Below are positions 8,249-17,554 of a DNA stretch of 64,000 nucleotides, in pieces. The position numbers were made by a program, and so were the translations under genes. The stretch is taken from the NCBI GenBank assembly GCA_040616305.1, contig CP159918.1, positions 806,001-870,000 on the forward strand, written 5' to 3'. The DNA comes from UBA1876 sp003446665 (GTDB lineage Bacteria > Synergistota > Synergistia > Synergistales > Thermovirgaceae). The first letter of the stretch is position 1. Every line of letters begins with the position of its first letter. Under the pieces are notes generated by a model. It was given only the letters and a program-made list of their open reading frames with translations. It was not told the DNA's origin and made no database searches.

Positions 8249-9505
8249 ATGCTTATTGCCTCGGGAACCTTTCTTCTATGGACGGGAAATTTTTTTTACA
8301 AGCCCCTGAGGTTGATAGATGCCCTTTTTACGGCCACATCGGCTGTGTGTGTGACAGGACTGATAGTTGTCGATACGGGAAGCTTCCTTTCGCCTTTTTC
8401 CCAATGGGTTGTTCTGCTTCTGATACAGATGGGCGGACTGGGAGTAATGACTGCCTTTACGGCTTTACCTCTGCTTAGGGGGTCCAAAATAGGAATCCGT
8501 CAAAGGCTTCTTTTTACCGGCGGACTGGGACTGGACACTCCAGCCGGTGCGGTGAGGCTGCTCGCGAAAATATTGAAGATGACCTTTGCCATCGAGCTTT
8601 TCGGTGCGCTTTTGCTTTTTGGGGCATTTCTGGAGTACTTCGAACCTGCACGAGCCATGTACAATGCGGTATTCCACAGCGTCAGTGCCTTCTGCAATGC
8701 CGGTTTTTCCACCTTTTCCGGCAGTCTGGTCGCGTTTTCGGAAACGGGTACCATACCGGGTACAGTCATGGCCCTTATTGTCCTGGGCGGCCTTGGCTTC
8801 ATTCCCCTCTCCGAGGTGGTGTCCTTGCCCCGGGGTAGAAGACTCTCTCCTTATTGTCGCCTTGTCCTTTCGGTTACCTTCACGCTCATTATTGTGGGTT
8901 CGTTTTTGCTGCTTATATCCGAGTGGAACGGCCTGTTCCGGGGGATCCCGTTTCATCTTAAAATCTGGAACGCCCTTTTCCAGTCGATAACCGCGAGGAC
9001 GGCAGGGTTCAACACCATTTCCATTCCCGCCATGTCCACCACAGGCCTTTTCGTTCTCTGTCTGCTCATGATAATAGGTGCCTCCCCCGGGTCTACGGGC
9101 GGAGGAATGAAGACTACAACCTTCGGTATTTTGGCGCTTTCCAGCATTACCGATATAAGGGGCAGGAAAGAAGTCGTTCTTTCAGGCCATCGTTTGCCAC
9201 CGCAGACGGTGAGGAAAGCTCTAACGTTGACGTTCCTTTATGTTGGGACTATTCTCGGAAGCGCTTTCATTCTTAGTCTGACAGAGCCCTTCGATTTCAG
9301 GGGTGTGTTCTTCGAAGTCGTTTCAGCACTGGGTACTGTGGGGCTTTCGACGGGAATCACTGGAGAGCTTTCGGACACGGGTAAACTCATCCTGATCCTG
9401 TTGATGTTTTGGGGGCGTGTCGGGATAGTCACCTTCGTATACGGGATGCTGGAAACAGAGGACAAAACAAGGATATCCTATGCTGATACGAATGTACCCA
9501 TATAA
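8249..9505 (+). CDS. Potassium uptake channel subunit, TrkH/KtrB family
   Basis: Membrane subunit of a Ktr/Trk-type K+ transporter. The four selectivity-filter loops are visible as TSAVCVTGL, SAFCNAGFST, TARTAGFNTIS and LGTVGLSTG, each with the key glycine. From the ATG at 8249 (AAGGGGGT six bases upstream) the protein has 418 residues. The same frame reads back to 8189 with sequence that fits the first helix of KtrB homologues (RIIVRGFLM), but there is no ATG/GTG/TTG there, only ATA overlapping the rplT stop. The true start is uncertain. A regulatory RCK subunit gene follows after 15 bases. Confidence 0.9.
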   Translation: MLIASGTFLLWTGNFFYKPLRLIDALFTATSAVCVTGLIVVDTGSFLSPFSQWVVLLLIQMGGLGVMTAFTALPLLRGSKIGIRQRLLFTGGLGLDTPAGAVRLLAKILKMTFAIELFGALLLFGAFLEYFEPARAMYNAVFHSVSAFCNAGFSTFSGSLVAFSETGTIPGTVMALIVLGGLGFIPLSEVVSLPRGRRLSPYCRLVLSVTFTLIIVGSFLLLISEWNGLFRGIPFHLKIWNALFQSITARTAGFNTISIPAMSTTGLFVLCLLMIIGASPGSTGGGMKTTTFGILALSSITDIRGRKEVVLSGHRLPPQTVRKALTLTFLYVGTILGSAFILSLTEPFDFRGVFFEVVSALGTVGLSTGITGELSDTGKLILILLMFWGRVGIVTFVYGMLETEDKTRISYADTNVPI

Positions 9506-9520
9506 AAAAGGGGCGGTTCG

Positions 9521-10219
9521 ATGAAAGGCAAAAAAGGAGGAAATAAAAGGAAAACCTGCATGGTCGTAGGACTTGGTCGTTTCGGCAAGGCTGTCTGCGA
9601 GCGCCTGACGGAGCTCGGGGAAAGTGTCATTGGCGTGGACAAGGTCAGGGCCAGGGTCGAAGAATTATCGGACGTGATAGATCTGGCCGCCCAGGTGGAC
9701 GCAACCGATGAGGATGCTCTCGTCAAGGCCGGGGCCAAGGAAGCCGATATCGCTGTCGTAGCCATAGGTGAGAACATAGAGGCCAGTATACTGGCTACCA
9801 CGATCCTTATAGGCCTCGGGGTTCCGGCGGTTACTGCACGTGCCCAAAACGCGATTCACGCCAAGGTGCTCGCAAGGATAGGTGCCTCGAGAGTGTATTT
9901 CCCTGAAAGAGATCTGGGCCATCGGGTTGCCGAACATATTTCTCACCCAGTACTGGCCCAGTTTACGGAGCTTCCGGGCAGCGATTTTCTGGTGGGGGAA
10001 ATAACACCGACCGGGGAAATGGTCGGCAAAAGCCTCGTGGAGCTTGAATTCCGTAACCGCTATAATGCAGTTGTCCTGCTTGTTAAACGGGGTGAAAACA
10101 GTTTTCTCCCCAGAGCCGATACGGTAATAGAGGAAACCGACAGCCTTGTCATAGCGGCCTTGCGTCAAAATATCGGTCAATTGGCTGTAAAAATCGATAA
10201 ATCCAAAGAAAAAGGCTAG
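9521..10219 (+). CDS. Potassium uptake regulatory subunit, KtrA/TrkA-type RCK protein
   Basis: A 232-residue cytoplasmic ring-forming subunit that gates the partner K+ channel. An N-terminal RCK_N Rossmann domain starts with MVVGLGRFG and binds ATP/ADP or NAD(H) in the family. A C-terminal RCK_C domain covers roughly residues 140-225 (GSDFLVGEITPTGEMVGKSL). RCK_C domains of KtrA proteins commonly bind cyclic di-AMP, which is relevant because CdaA and PgpH homologues are encoded in this window. The ATG at 9521 follows an AAGGGG stretch; a GGAGG at about 9537 is too far from any later start codon to change the choice. Confidence 0.92.
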   Translation: MKGKKGGNKRKTCMVVGLGRFGKAVCERLTELGESVIGVDKVRARVEELSDVIDLAAQVDATDEDALVKAGAKEADIAVVAIGENIEASILATTILIGLGVPAVTARAQNAIHAKVLARIGASRVYFPERDLGHRVAEHISHPVLAQFTELPGSDFLVGEITPTGEMVGKSLVELEFRNRYNAVVLLVKRGENSFLPRADTVIEETDSLVIAALRQNIGQLAVKIDKSKEKG

Positions 10220-10260
10220 TTCCTCAAAAAAGTTTCTTAGAAAACGAGGTGGCATTTATC

Positions 10261-11307
10261 TTGAGCGATTTTCCGGATAAAGTTCCCGAGCTGAAAAATG
10301 ACTTCATAGAAAGGCTAGAAAAGGCACAAACGCCTGAGGAGCTCCACTCCATAAGGGTAGGGTTCCTCGGAAAAAAGGGCAAGGTCACGCAATTGCTTAA
10401 ATCCATCGGGGGCCTCCCCGAGACAATGAGGCCGGAGGCAGGTCAAAGGCTGAACGTCTTGAGGCGCGAAATGGAAGCGCTCCTTGAGGAAAGAAAGACT
10501 TCTCTGGAAGCGGAAACTTTCTTAAAGAAGGAGCGACAGGAGAAAATCGATGTGACTCTGCCTTCAAGATGGCGCCCCTGGGGTGGATGTCACCCGGTTG
10601 AACAGGTTACCCACGAAGCCGTGGAAATCTTCGCCTCATTGGGGTTCACCGTGGCCTTCGGCCCGGAGATGGAAAACGATTACTACAATTTCGAGGCACT
10701 GAATATCCCTCCTCATCACCCGGCTCGGGATATGCAGGATACCTTTTATGTCGAAAACGGGCTTCTGCTGCGCACCCACACCTCGCCTGTGGAAGTAAGG
10801 GCACTTCGACGCTGGGGGGCCCCGATCCGCATAATCGTCCCTGGAAAAGTCTACAGGAGAGACAATGACCCGACTCATTCCCCCATGTTTCATCAGCTGG
10901 AAGGCCTGCTCGTTGATGAAAACGTTTCCGTTGCGGAACTGAAAGGGTGCCTTGAGGCGTTTGTCGGAAGGATTTTCGGGAGGACGCTGGACGTTCGATA
11001 CAGGGCCAGCTACTTCCCGTTTACCGAACCGTCCATAGAAATGGATGTGGAGTGTGTTGCCTGCGGCGGTAAAAATCAGGATTGTCGTATCTGCAAGGGC
11101 ACGGGTTGGCTTGAGATCGCGGGAAGCGGAATGTCCCATCCGAACGTGCTTGTGGCAGGTGGCGTGGATCCGTCGAAATATAACGGTTTTGCCTGGGGCA
11201 TGGGGCTTGACAGAATAGCCATGCTGAAATACGGACTTGACGATCTCAGGATCTTCTTTGAAGGGGACCTCCCCTTCCTGACCGGAGGAGGCCAAAGTTT
11301 ACGATGA
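10261..11307 (+). CDS. pheS: Phenylalanyl-tRNA synthetase alpha subunit
   Basis: Catalytic subunit of the alpha2-beta2 enzyme that charges tRNA-Phe. The N-terminal coiled coil is followed by the class II core: HPVEQV, FGPEMENDYYNFEALN, HTSPVEVR, YRRDNDPTHSPMFHQLEGL, FTEPSIEMDVEC, and GWLEIAGSGMSHPNVL. A four-cysteine insert (CVACGG...CRICKG) is of the type seen in many Gram-positive PheS proteins and may bind zinc. A GTG at 10249 is possible, but the TTG at 10261 has GAGGTGG eight bases upstream. That site would otherwise overlap the GTG. pheT overlaps the stop by 4 bases. Confidence 0.96.
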   Translation: MSDFPDKVPELKNDFIERLEKAQTPEELHSIRVGFLGKKGKVTQLLKSIGGLPETMRPEAGQRLNVLRREMEALLEERKTSLEAETFLKKERQEKIDVTLPSRWRPWGGCHPVEQVTHEAVEIFASLGFTVAFGPEMENDYYNFEALNIPPHHPARDMQDTFYVENGLLLRTHTSPVEVRALRRWGAPIRIIVPGKVYRRDNDPTHSPMFHQLEGLLVDENVSVAELKGCLEAFVGRIFGRTLDVRYRASYFPFTEPSIEMDVECVACGGKNQDCRICKGTGWLEIAGSGMSHPNVLVAGGVDPSKYNGFAWGMGLDRIAMLKYGLDDLRIFFEGDLPFLTGGGQSLR

Positions 11308-13703
11308 AGATGTCTTTGAACTGGCTGCTCGAATTCGTGGAAACAGATCTGGAGCCGGAAAGTCTCGCCCGCCGACTGACTGAAACCGGTACCGAGGTCG
11401 AGGGCATGGAAAAACCCTGTGCGCGGTTTAAGGGTGCCGTAAGCGCAAGGATAGAAAAACTCGAAATTCATCCCGAACGTAAGGATCTGTACGTGGCAGA
11501 AATTGAAACAGGAACAGGAAAAGCAGTCTGTGTATCGGCTGCCCCGAACCTGGAACTTCATGCCTGTGTCCCTTACGGGCCTCCCGGGTCTGTTCTTGCC
11601 GACGGGACAAAGATCGGCAAAAGAGATTTCGATGGAATAAAAAGCGAAGGCATGATGCTTTCCGCCGAAGAGATAGGTCTGCCCGATGTCGCCGACGAAT
11701 TCGGTATCCTGAAGCTCGACCCAGGGACCCCGCCTGGCAAGGATATCAGGAAACTTTTGGGGTTGGACGATCTTGTCTTCGACTTGTCTATAACACCCAA
11801 CAGAGGGGATTTGCTGAGCATTAAGGGCCTTGCCGTCGAAGTGGCAGGGATCGTCCCAGGGTCCCGTCTGCTGCAAACCAAAGAGACTTTCCCATCTGCG
11901 GGGAATTGGCTCGGCGACTTCGAGGGCGTCAGGCTCGAGGATCCCGACTGCTCTCTTTATGTCCTTGGTTACGCGGACTCCGTGTCGATCAGACCCTCGC
12001 CTGTAAGCTCACGTGTCAGGCTTTGCCTTGCGGGGATGAGGCCCGTAAGCAACATAGTCGACGCGACGAATCTTGTCATGCTTTCCACCGGGCAACCCCT
12101 TCATGCCTTCGACGCCGATCTTTTGCCCGGTAAGGAAATTACCGTCAGATCCGCGCGAGACGGCGAAAGCATAGTAACTCTTGACGGTAAAGAAAGGTCG
12201 CTTACGACCGAAGACCTTCTCATTACCAGCGGAGGAGTTCCGATAGCCCTGGCGGGTGTAATGGGCGGTCTCCATACCGAAATAAACGAAAACACCAGGG
12301 TTATCCTTATAGAATCTGCGAATTTCGATTCCATAAGGGTAAGCCGAACCAGCAGGCGGTTATCCTTGCCGAGCGAGGCCTCCTATCGTTACGCCCGTAT
12401 AGTGGATCCTCAAAAGGCAAAACCGGCGGTCTGCGAGATTTTCGGCCTGCTTTCTTCCTGGAAGGCCGCACGGCCTCTGGGCATGGTAGTCGAGGGTTCG
12501 GAGGGCGAAAAGTTTCCAAAGACGGTGCCCCTTGAGAAAAAGACGCTGGAAAAAATCCTGCTGACAGACGACCAGGAAATGGCCTCCGGGATTTTGAAAG
12601 GGCTCGGATTCGAGGAAGCCGCGGTACAGAAGAGCCGCAAGGTTTACCGGGTACCTAGCTACAGACCGGATGTATCCATAGAAGAGGACCTGGTCGAAGA
12701 AGTGGCCAGGGTGTGGGGATACGACAAGATACCTTCGAGGCTCCCCTTGGGGACGAGGGAGCCGGGAGACAGGACCGACCGTATCCGGTGCAAAGAAGCA
12801 CTGCGTGGTGTAGCCATGGCCAGGGGTTATGTGGAGGTCGTTACATACAGTTTCATCTCACCGGAAATGCTTGGTAAGATGGGCGTGGTCGGAGCCGACC
12901 CCAGGGCACGGGCGTTGCCCCTGGCAAACCCCATAAGCAGGGATCAGTCGGTTATGAGGACCTTGCTTGCTCCCGGTCTTTTGAAGGCCGTTGAATCCAA
13001 TCTTCGTTCAGGCTGGAGGAGGCCCATCAGACTTTTCGAGGTGGGGGCGGTATTTCTCGAAGACCCGTCGACGGAACTGGGTGTAAGAGAAAAACTTTTT
13101 ATAGGTGGGGTAGCTTGCCCGGGAAGAGATTACCCTTCTCCCTGGGGAAAAGAGGCCGTCGATGATTTCTTCTCCGTCAAGGGCGACGTCGAGGCCCTGG
13201 CCGCAAGCCGCGGTCTTGATGTACGCATGGTTTCCCACGAGGAACCCTTCGGACATGCAGGGCAGACGGCGGCAATCCTGCTCGAGGGAGAGTCCATAGG
13301 ATACCTTTGCAGGATCAAGCCTTCTCTTCAGGAAAAATTGTCCATCCCCGAACCGGTTTACCTTTTCGAAATGGACATGGAACATCTAATCAATGGGGAA
13401 CCGGCGCGCTTCGGCGAGCCCTTCCGTTATCCAGCGGTCTACAGGGACATTTCGCTGCTGGCCGAAAAAGAAACACCTTCCGAAGTAGTGGCATGCGATA
13501 TCAGGAAGGAAGCGGCGGAAACACTCAGTGAGCTTCGCCTGTTTGACGTGTACGAGGGCGAAGGCATTCCCGCCGGCAAGCGCAGCCTGGCCTTTTCCCT
13601 CGCCTACCGTTCTGCGGAGCGGACCTTGAGGGATGACGAGGTGGACGAAGCGCATGAACGCCTCAGGGAGAACCTTTCCCGAAAGGGTTATGTTTTGAGG
13701 TAA
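11304..13703 (+). CDS. pheT: Phenylalanyl-tRNA synthetase beta subunit
   Basis: The 799-residue beta subunit carries an N-terminal tRNA-binding (EMAP-like) domain, a B3/B4 editing domain, B5 domains, a catalytic-like core (SRDQSVMRTLLAPGLL) and the C-terminal ferredoxin-fold anticodon-binding domain (FREPYPAVYRDIS-like segment near 13430). Its ATG overlaps the pheS stop in an ATGA arrangement, so the two chains are translationally coupled for equal production. Confidence 0.97.
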   Translation: MKMSLNWLLEFVETDLEPESLARRLTETGTEVEGMEKPCARFKGAVSARIEKLEIHPERKDLYVAEIETGTGKAVCVSAAPNLELHACVPYGPPGSVLADGTKIGKRDFDGIKSEGMMLSAEEIGLPDVADEFGILKLDPGTPPGKDIRKLLGLDDLVFDLSITPNRGDLLSIKGLAVEVAGIVPGSRLLQTKETFPSAGNWLGDFEGVRLEDPDCSLYVLGYADSVSIRPSPVSSRVRLCLAGMRPVSNIVDATNLVMLSTGQPLHAFDADLLPGKEITVRSARDGESIVTLDGKERSLTTEDLLITSGGVPIALAGVMGGLHTEINENTRVILIESANFDSIRVSRTSRRLSLPSEASYRYARIVDPQKAKPAVCEIFGLLSSWKAARPLGMVVEGSEGEKFPKTVPLEKKTLEKILLTDDQEMASGILKGLGFEEAAVQKSRKVYRVPSYRPDVSIEEDLVEEVARVWGYDKIPSRLPLGTREPGDRTDRIRCKEALRGVAMARGYVEVVTYSFISPEMLGKMGVVGADPRARALPLANPISRDQSVMRTLLAPGLLKAVESNLRSGWRRPIRLFEVGAVFLEDPSTELGVREKLFIGGVACPGRDYPSPWGKEAVDDFFSVKGDVEALAASRGLDVRMVSHEEPFGHAGQTAAILLEGESIGYLCRIKPSLQEKLSIPEPVYLFEMDMEHLINGEPARFGEPFRYPAVYRDISLLAEKETPSEVVACDIRKEAAETLSELRLFDVYEGEGIPAGKRSLAFSLAYRSAERTLRDDEVDEAHERLRENLSRKGYVLR

Positions 13704-13720
13704 AAGGAGGGAAAGCAGCC

Positions 13721-14065
13721 ATGGAGGAGCATCTGGCAGGTATCGAGAGGCTTGTTGACGAGTTGACGGCCAGGATGAGGGCGTTGAAGGAAGAAAACCG
13801 CAGCCTGAAGGAAGAACTGGAAACCCACCGGGAACTTTTGCAGGAAAATGAAGAGGCCATGGAGGCTGTGAGGGACGAGCACCAGAGACTCCTGAGAGAG
13901 CGGGACAGCGTCATAGAAGGACTGCGTAAAGAACAAGAGGAAACGGCGGAACGACTCAAGTCCCTTTTGGGAAAGCTGAAGAACCTGGCGGGTAGCGAGG
14001 AGGGTAAAAACTCAATCGGTGGCGACGATACAGGCCGTCAGGGTGAACTTATCGACAGACCATAG
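13721..14065 (+). CDS. Small coiled-coil protein upstream of zapA
   Basis: A 114-residue, highly charged protein. Residues 1-90 read as an almost continuous coiled coil, with heptads of Leu between Glu/Arg/Lys (RALKEENRSLKEELE and similar). The start has GGAGGG eight bases upstream. I do not recognise the family. It sits directly before a ZapA-like gene, and coiled-coil ZapB-like partners of ZapA exist in other bacteria, so a divisome role is a reasonable guess from position and shape only. Confidence 0.72.
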   Translation: MEEHLAGIERLVDELTARMRALKEENRSLKEELETHRELLQENEEAMEAVRDEHQRLLRERDSVIEGLRKEQEETAERLKSLLGKLKNLAGSEEGKNSIGGDDTGRQGELIDRP

Positions 14066-14089
14066 GGAAAGCTGAGGAGGGACCTCGAA

Positions 14090-14323
14090 ATGGCGGAAGA
14101 AACCCGACGCGTCATCGTACATGTCGGGAAGAAGACCTATCCGGTCTTGACCCGGCTCGATAATGAAAGGTTTCAGTCCGTGCTTGAAATAGTGAGGGAA
14201 AACCTGGGCGAAGTAGACAGCTCGGTCGATCAGGAGGAGCGCCTCTTGCTGGCGTGCTTCAGACTGGCTTATTCCATGGACGCGGCGACTCGGAAACTCT
14301 CCCAAGCGCTAAAAGAGTGCTGA
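14090..14323 (+). CDS. zapA: ZapA-like cell division protein
   Basis: A 77-residue protein with the ZapA layout: a short N-terminal beta portion (RRVIVHVGKKTYPV) followed by helices. ZapA cross-links FtsZ filaments. GAGGAGGG precedes the ATG. The neighbourhood pheST, zapA, cvpA, mutS2 is the usual one in Firmicutes, which supports the assignment more than the short sequence does. Confidence 0.75.
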   Translation: MAEETRRVIVHVGKKTYPVLTRLDNERFQSVLEIVRENLGEVDSSVDQEERLLLACFRLAYSMDAATRKLSQALKEC

Positions 14324-14328
14324 GGACC

Positions 14329-14886
14329 ATGGGAGTTGCAGCTGTGGTCGACATCTTCGCAGGACTTGTATTGGTGACCTTTCTCATCAAAGGGGCGTTG
14401 CGTGGGCTTTCCGGCGAGGTTATTTCCCTTGTGGCGACGGTTGGAGGATTTATTCTTGCCTGGAAAGTGTCGCTTCCGATTTCGACCGTTATGCTGAAGT
14501 ATTTCGACCTGGACCCCTCTATCACCAGGATAGTAGCGCTTGTCGTCATATACGCACTTTGTCTCCTTTTGGGCGCATATATGCAAAGAGGAATTAAAGC
14601 CTTTCTCCGGTTGACGAACCTGTCCTCGGTGGACAGGTTCCTGGGTGCTGCCGCCGGGGCGGCCAAGACGTTTATACTGGTGCTCCTGGTGTACACGGGA
14701 ATTATGGCTCTCTCGCCTTTGGTTCCCACCTGGTGGATCAAAGATTCCGTCGCGATGTCGTCGGTAGAAATCGCTTGGCCTTACATTCAGGATTTCCTTG
14801 AAAAAGCTCATATGGGTAAAATCGATCTCTCACCCTTCCATGATCCGGAAGGGGCTCAAAAACCCGACAAATCCATCCAGCTTTAA
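14329..14886 (+). CDS. CvpA family membrane protein
   Basis: A 185-residue integral membrane protein with four hydrophobic segments and the CvpA pattern (VDIFAGLVLVTFLIKGALRGLSGEV, split here only by reading; then SSVDRFLGAAAGAAK). CvpA family members are linked to colicin V production and membrane homeostasis, but the biochemical role is unclear. The ATG at 14329 lies five bases after the zapA stop. An in-frame upstream extension into zapA is probably not translated. Confidence 0.82.
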   Translation: MGVAAVVDIFAGLVLVTFLIKGALRGLSGEVISLVATVGGFILAWKVSLPISTVMLKYFDLDPSITRIVALVVIYALCLLLGAYMQRGIKAFLRLTNLSSVDRFLGAAAGAAKTFILVLLVYTGIMALSPLVPTWWIKDSVAMSSVEIAWPYIQDFLEKAHMGKIDLSPFHDPEGAQKPDKSIQL

Positions 14887-14933
14887 GATATTTCAAAGGG
14901 GCTGGAAATGGCCGGAGGGGAAAGAATCATTCT

Positions 14934-17297
14934 GTGAAAACCGATGCACGAACGCTCAAAGCCATAGAAATGGATAAAATCCTTTTGATCTTCGACAAAG
15001 CCTGTCGGAGTGAACTGGGCAGGCAAACTGTCGGGAACCTTTTCCCTCTCGATTCCGTCAGGCAGGTCACAAGAAGGCAGGACCTCCAGAGGGCATACAA
15101 TCTTTACCGGGACGTCTACGGCGAACTTCCCTGGGACGACAGGATAAAACCGGTTGCACCGATTTTGGAAGAGGCGAAAAGAACCGGCCTTTTGGCCGGA
15201 GAGGAAATCCTTCTCTGCAGGATAATCGTCGGAGTATGCCTGCGTCTGAAGTCCGCTGTAACTGAAAAAAAAGACGAATTTCCTCAATTCCTCGATCTGA
15301 CGAAAAAACTGGGCGATTTCACCGGTCTTTTCCACGATCTCGAGGTCGTGGCAGATGATGGCACGCTCTACGATGGGGCTTCAAAAAACCTGGCTCATCT
15401 CAGGGATTCCTTGCGTAAAGAGACGGCAACAGCCAGGCGGAAAGCTCAATCGATGCTGGATAGCCCGTCTTTTTCCGGAATGCTCCAGGACCGGGCGGTT
15501 CACTTTCGTGAGGGGCGAATCGTTTTTCTGGTTAAGCTCGAGGATATGTCGCGTTTCGGCGGCATGGCCGTCGACCGCTCCAAAACCGGCAACAGTGTAT
15601 ACATGGAACCCAAGAGTCTCATCGAATACAATAACCGCATAGCGCTGCTTCGGAGGGAAACCGAAAGCGAGGAACGCAGAATCCTCGGGATTTTGACGCA
15701 AAAGATCCTCGACCGACAAAATGCGCTCCTTGAGGCGGAACGTGTCCTGGGGGAACTGGATCTTCTGCATGGAACCTGCGCGATTCAGAAAAATCTTTCC
15801 TGGGAATTGCCGGTCATGGAAGAAAAGTCGAGGTTCTTCTTGAGGCGGGCGACGCATCCGCTTTTGGGAGCAGATTGTGTACCCATAGACATACACTGTG
15901 GTGACCGGTTCAGGCAGCTGGTGATAACCGGGCCCAACACAGGCGGGAAGACGGTGGTCCTGAAAACCACGGCGGTGTCGGTTTACCTCGCCTGGTGCGG
16001 GTTGCCTGCTCCTGTGGGAGAAGGGTCTGTCGTCGGGGACATCGACTGGATGTCCGCTGACATCGGCGACGAACAAAGCATAGAACAGAGCCTTTCCACT
16101 TTCAGCTCCCACCTTCGTAACATAGTCGAGATGCTGGAGAAAGCAGGCGGAAACAGCCTTCTTCTCATCGACGAACTAGGTGCCGGAACGGACCCGCAGG
16201 AAGGGGCGGCTCTCGGCCTGGCTATCCTGGAGAGTCTTCACGAACGGGGCAGCCTGGTTCTGGTTACGACCCACCATAACGCTATAAAGCGTTACGCCTT
16301 GACCAAAAGCGGTGTCGAGGCGGCGGGCATGGAATTCGACGCAGAGAAGCTTGTTCCTACTTACAGGCTTAGGATGGGCATCCCTGGCGAAAGCAATGCT
16401 CTGCGCATCGCTGTCCGGCTGGGCATTTCTCAGGACATTATCGACAAGGCCTACGAATTCCTGCATGAAGGATATGCCGACGCGGAAAAGCTTCTGGAGG
16501 AGCTTTTGAGGAAACAGCAATACCTGGAGGTCGAGGAAGAAAGGCTTTCCAGGGAGCGGAGCGAAGTAAAGCGGCTGAAAGAGATCGTGCGGGAAAACCA
16601 ACTGGCCATAGAGGAAAAAAGAGAAAGAATGCTTCTGGAAGCCGAAAGAAAAGCCAGAAAGATCCTGGAAGAAGCAGAAGAAAAAGCCAAAGCGTTGCTG
16701 CGGACAATAGAACAGACGGCGGAATCTTCCGACAGGGGCAGAACACAAAAAGGTCTTCAGGAGATCTCGGGAATGAAAAGGTCTCTCAAAAAAAACGAAG
16801 AAGAACGGGAAGAAAAGCGGTTTCTCAAGGGAAAGGCACAGAAAGGGTGGAAGCCCTCACCCGGTGACGCCGTAGAAATTGCGGGGACCTCCACCAGGGG
16901 CATAGTCGAAGCAGTGGACGGGAAAAAAGCACTCCTTTTGAGCGGTCCCATGAAGTTAGAGGTCCCTTTGCGAAAACTGGCTCCGCTTTCCCCAAAAGAT
17001 CTCCCCGAAGAGTTCTTGCCGACCAGAAAAAATATTTCGCCGACGGGGCACGTTCCTTCGTCGATCATGATACGGGGTATGACCGTAGATGAAGCCATAC
17101 CCGAAGTTGAAAGGTACCTCGACAGGGCCTTTCGGGCAGGTTACGGAGAAGTGACGGTAATTCACGGAAAGGGCGAAGGTATTTTAAGGCGAGAGGTCCA
17201 CAGCCTTTGCAGGAATTTGCCCTTCGTAGTGGACTACCGACTAGGCGGGCCGGGCGAAGGCGGCATGGGCGTGACGATCGTAAGGTTCAGGCAGTAA
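14934..17297 (+). CDS. mutS2: Endonuclease MutS2
   Basis: A 787-residue MutS-family protein without the mismatch-recognition domain. MutS2 suppresses homologous recombination or acts on collided ribosomes in different bacteria. The core and clamp region leads to the ATPase with Walker A GPNTGGKTVVLKT and Walker B LLIDELGAGTDPQEG. A long charged coiled coil follows, and a C-terminal Smr nuclease domain (near 17075-17290, with VIHGKGEGILR) ends the protein. The start is GTG at 14934, with GGAGGGG 13 bases upstream; an overlapping ATG at 14908 runs into a stop. Confidence 0.95.
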   Translation: MKTDARTLKAIEMDKILLIFDKACRSELGRQTVGNLFPLDSVRQVTRRQDLQRAYNLYRDVYGELPWDDRIKPVAPILEEAKRTGLLAGEEILLCRIIVGVCLRLKSAVTEKKDEFPQFLDLTKKLGDFTGLFHDLEVVADDGTLYDGASKNLAHLRDSLRKETATARRKAQSMLDSPSFSGMLQDRAVHFREGRIVFLVKLEDMSRFGGMAVDRSKTGNSVYMEPKSLIEYNNRIALLRRETESEERRILGILTQKILDRQNALLEAERVLGELDLLHGTCAIQKNLSWELPVMEEKSRFFLRRATHPLLGADCVPIDIHCGDRFRQLVITGPNTGGKTVVLKTTAVSVYLAWCGLPAPVGEGSVVGDIDWMSADIGDEQSIEQSLSTFSSHLRNIVEMLEKAGGNSLLLIDELGAGTDPQEGAALGLAILESLHERGSLVLVTTHHNAIKRYALTKSGVEAAGMEFDAEKLVPTYRLRMGIPGESNALRIAVRLGISQDIIDKAYEFLHEGYADAEKLLEELLRKQQYLEVEEERLSRERSEVKRLKEIVRENQLAIEEKRERMLLEAERKARKILEEAEEKAKALLRTIEQTAESSDRGRTQKGLQEISGMKRSLKKNEEEREEKRFLKGKAQKGWKPSPGDAVEIAGTSTRGIVEAVDGKKALLLSGPMKLEVPLRKLAPLSPKDLPEEFLPTRKNISPTGHVPSSIMIRGMTVDEAIPEVERYLDRAFRAGYGEVTVIHGKGEGILRREVHSLCRNLPFVVDYRLGGPGEGGMGVTIVRFRQ

Positions 17298-17319
17298 CCT
17301 GGGGTTGGGAGGATCCCCC

Positions 17320-17348
17320 TTGACAACCCGATGTGGCAGGGGTACCCT
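17320..17348 (+). promoter_or_regulatory. Promoter of tRNA-Arg
   Basis: TTGACA (17320-17325), a 17-base spacer and TACCCT (17343-17348) lie 16 bases before the mature tRNA 5' end. Confidence 0.7.
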
Positions 17349-17363
17349 AATCGCCGCATACGA

Positions 17364-17440
<77 letters not shown>

Positions 17441-17449
17441 GCAAATTCG

Positions 17450-17482
17450 ACCCGGCATGAACATTCATGCCGGGTGTTTTAC
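17450..17482 (+). terminator. Terminator after tRNA-Arg
   Basis: An inverted repeat (17450-17461 with 17464-17475), giving at least a 10-bp GC-rich stem, is followed by GTTTTACT. Confidence 0.8.
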
Positions 17483-17554
17483 TAATAGGGAGAATCGACG
17501 TTTGAACGGTACCGTAAGCTTGCGAAAGCAATATAAAAGGCGGGGAGCCAGAAA

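Noticed and set aside
17298..17363. Terminator after mutS2
   Set aside because: Only a weak GGGG/CCCC hairpin without a T-run; the tRNA promoter begins immediately.
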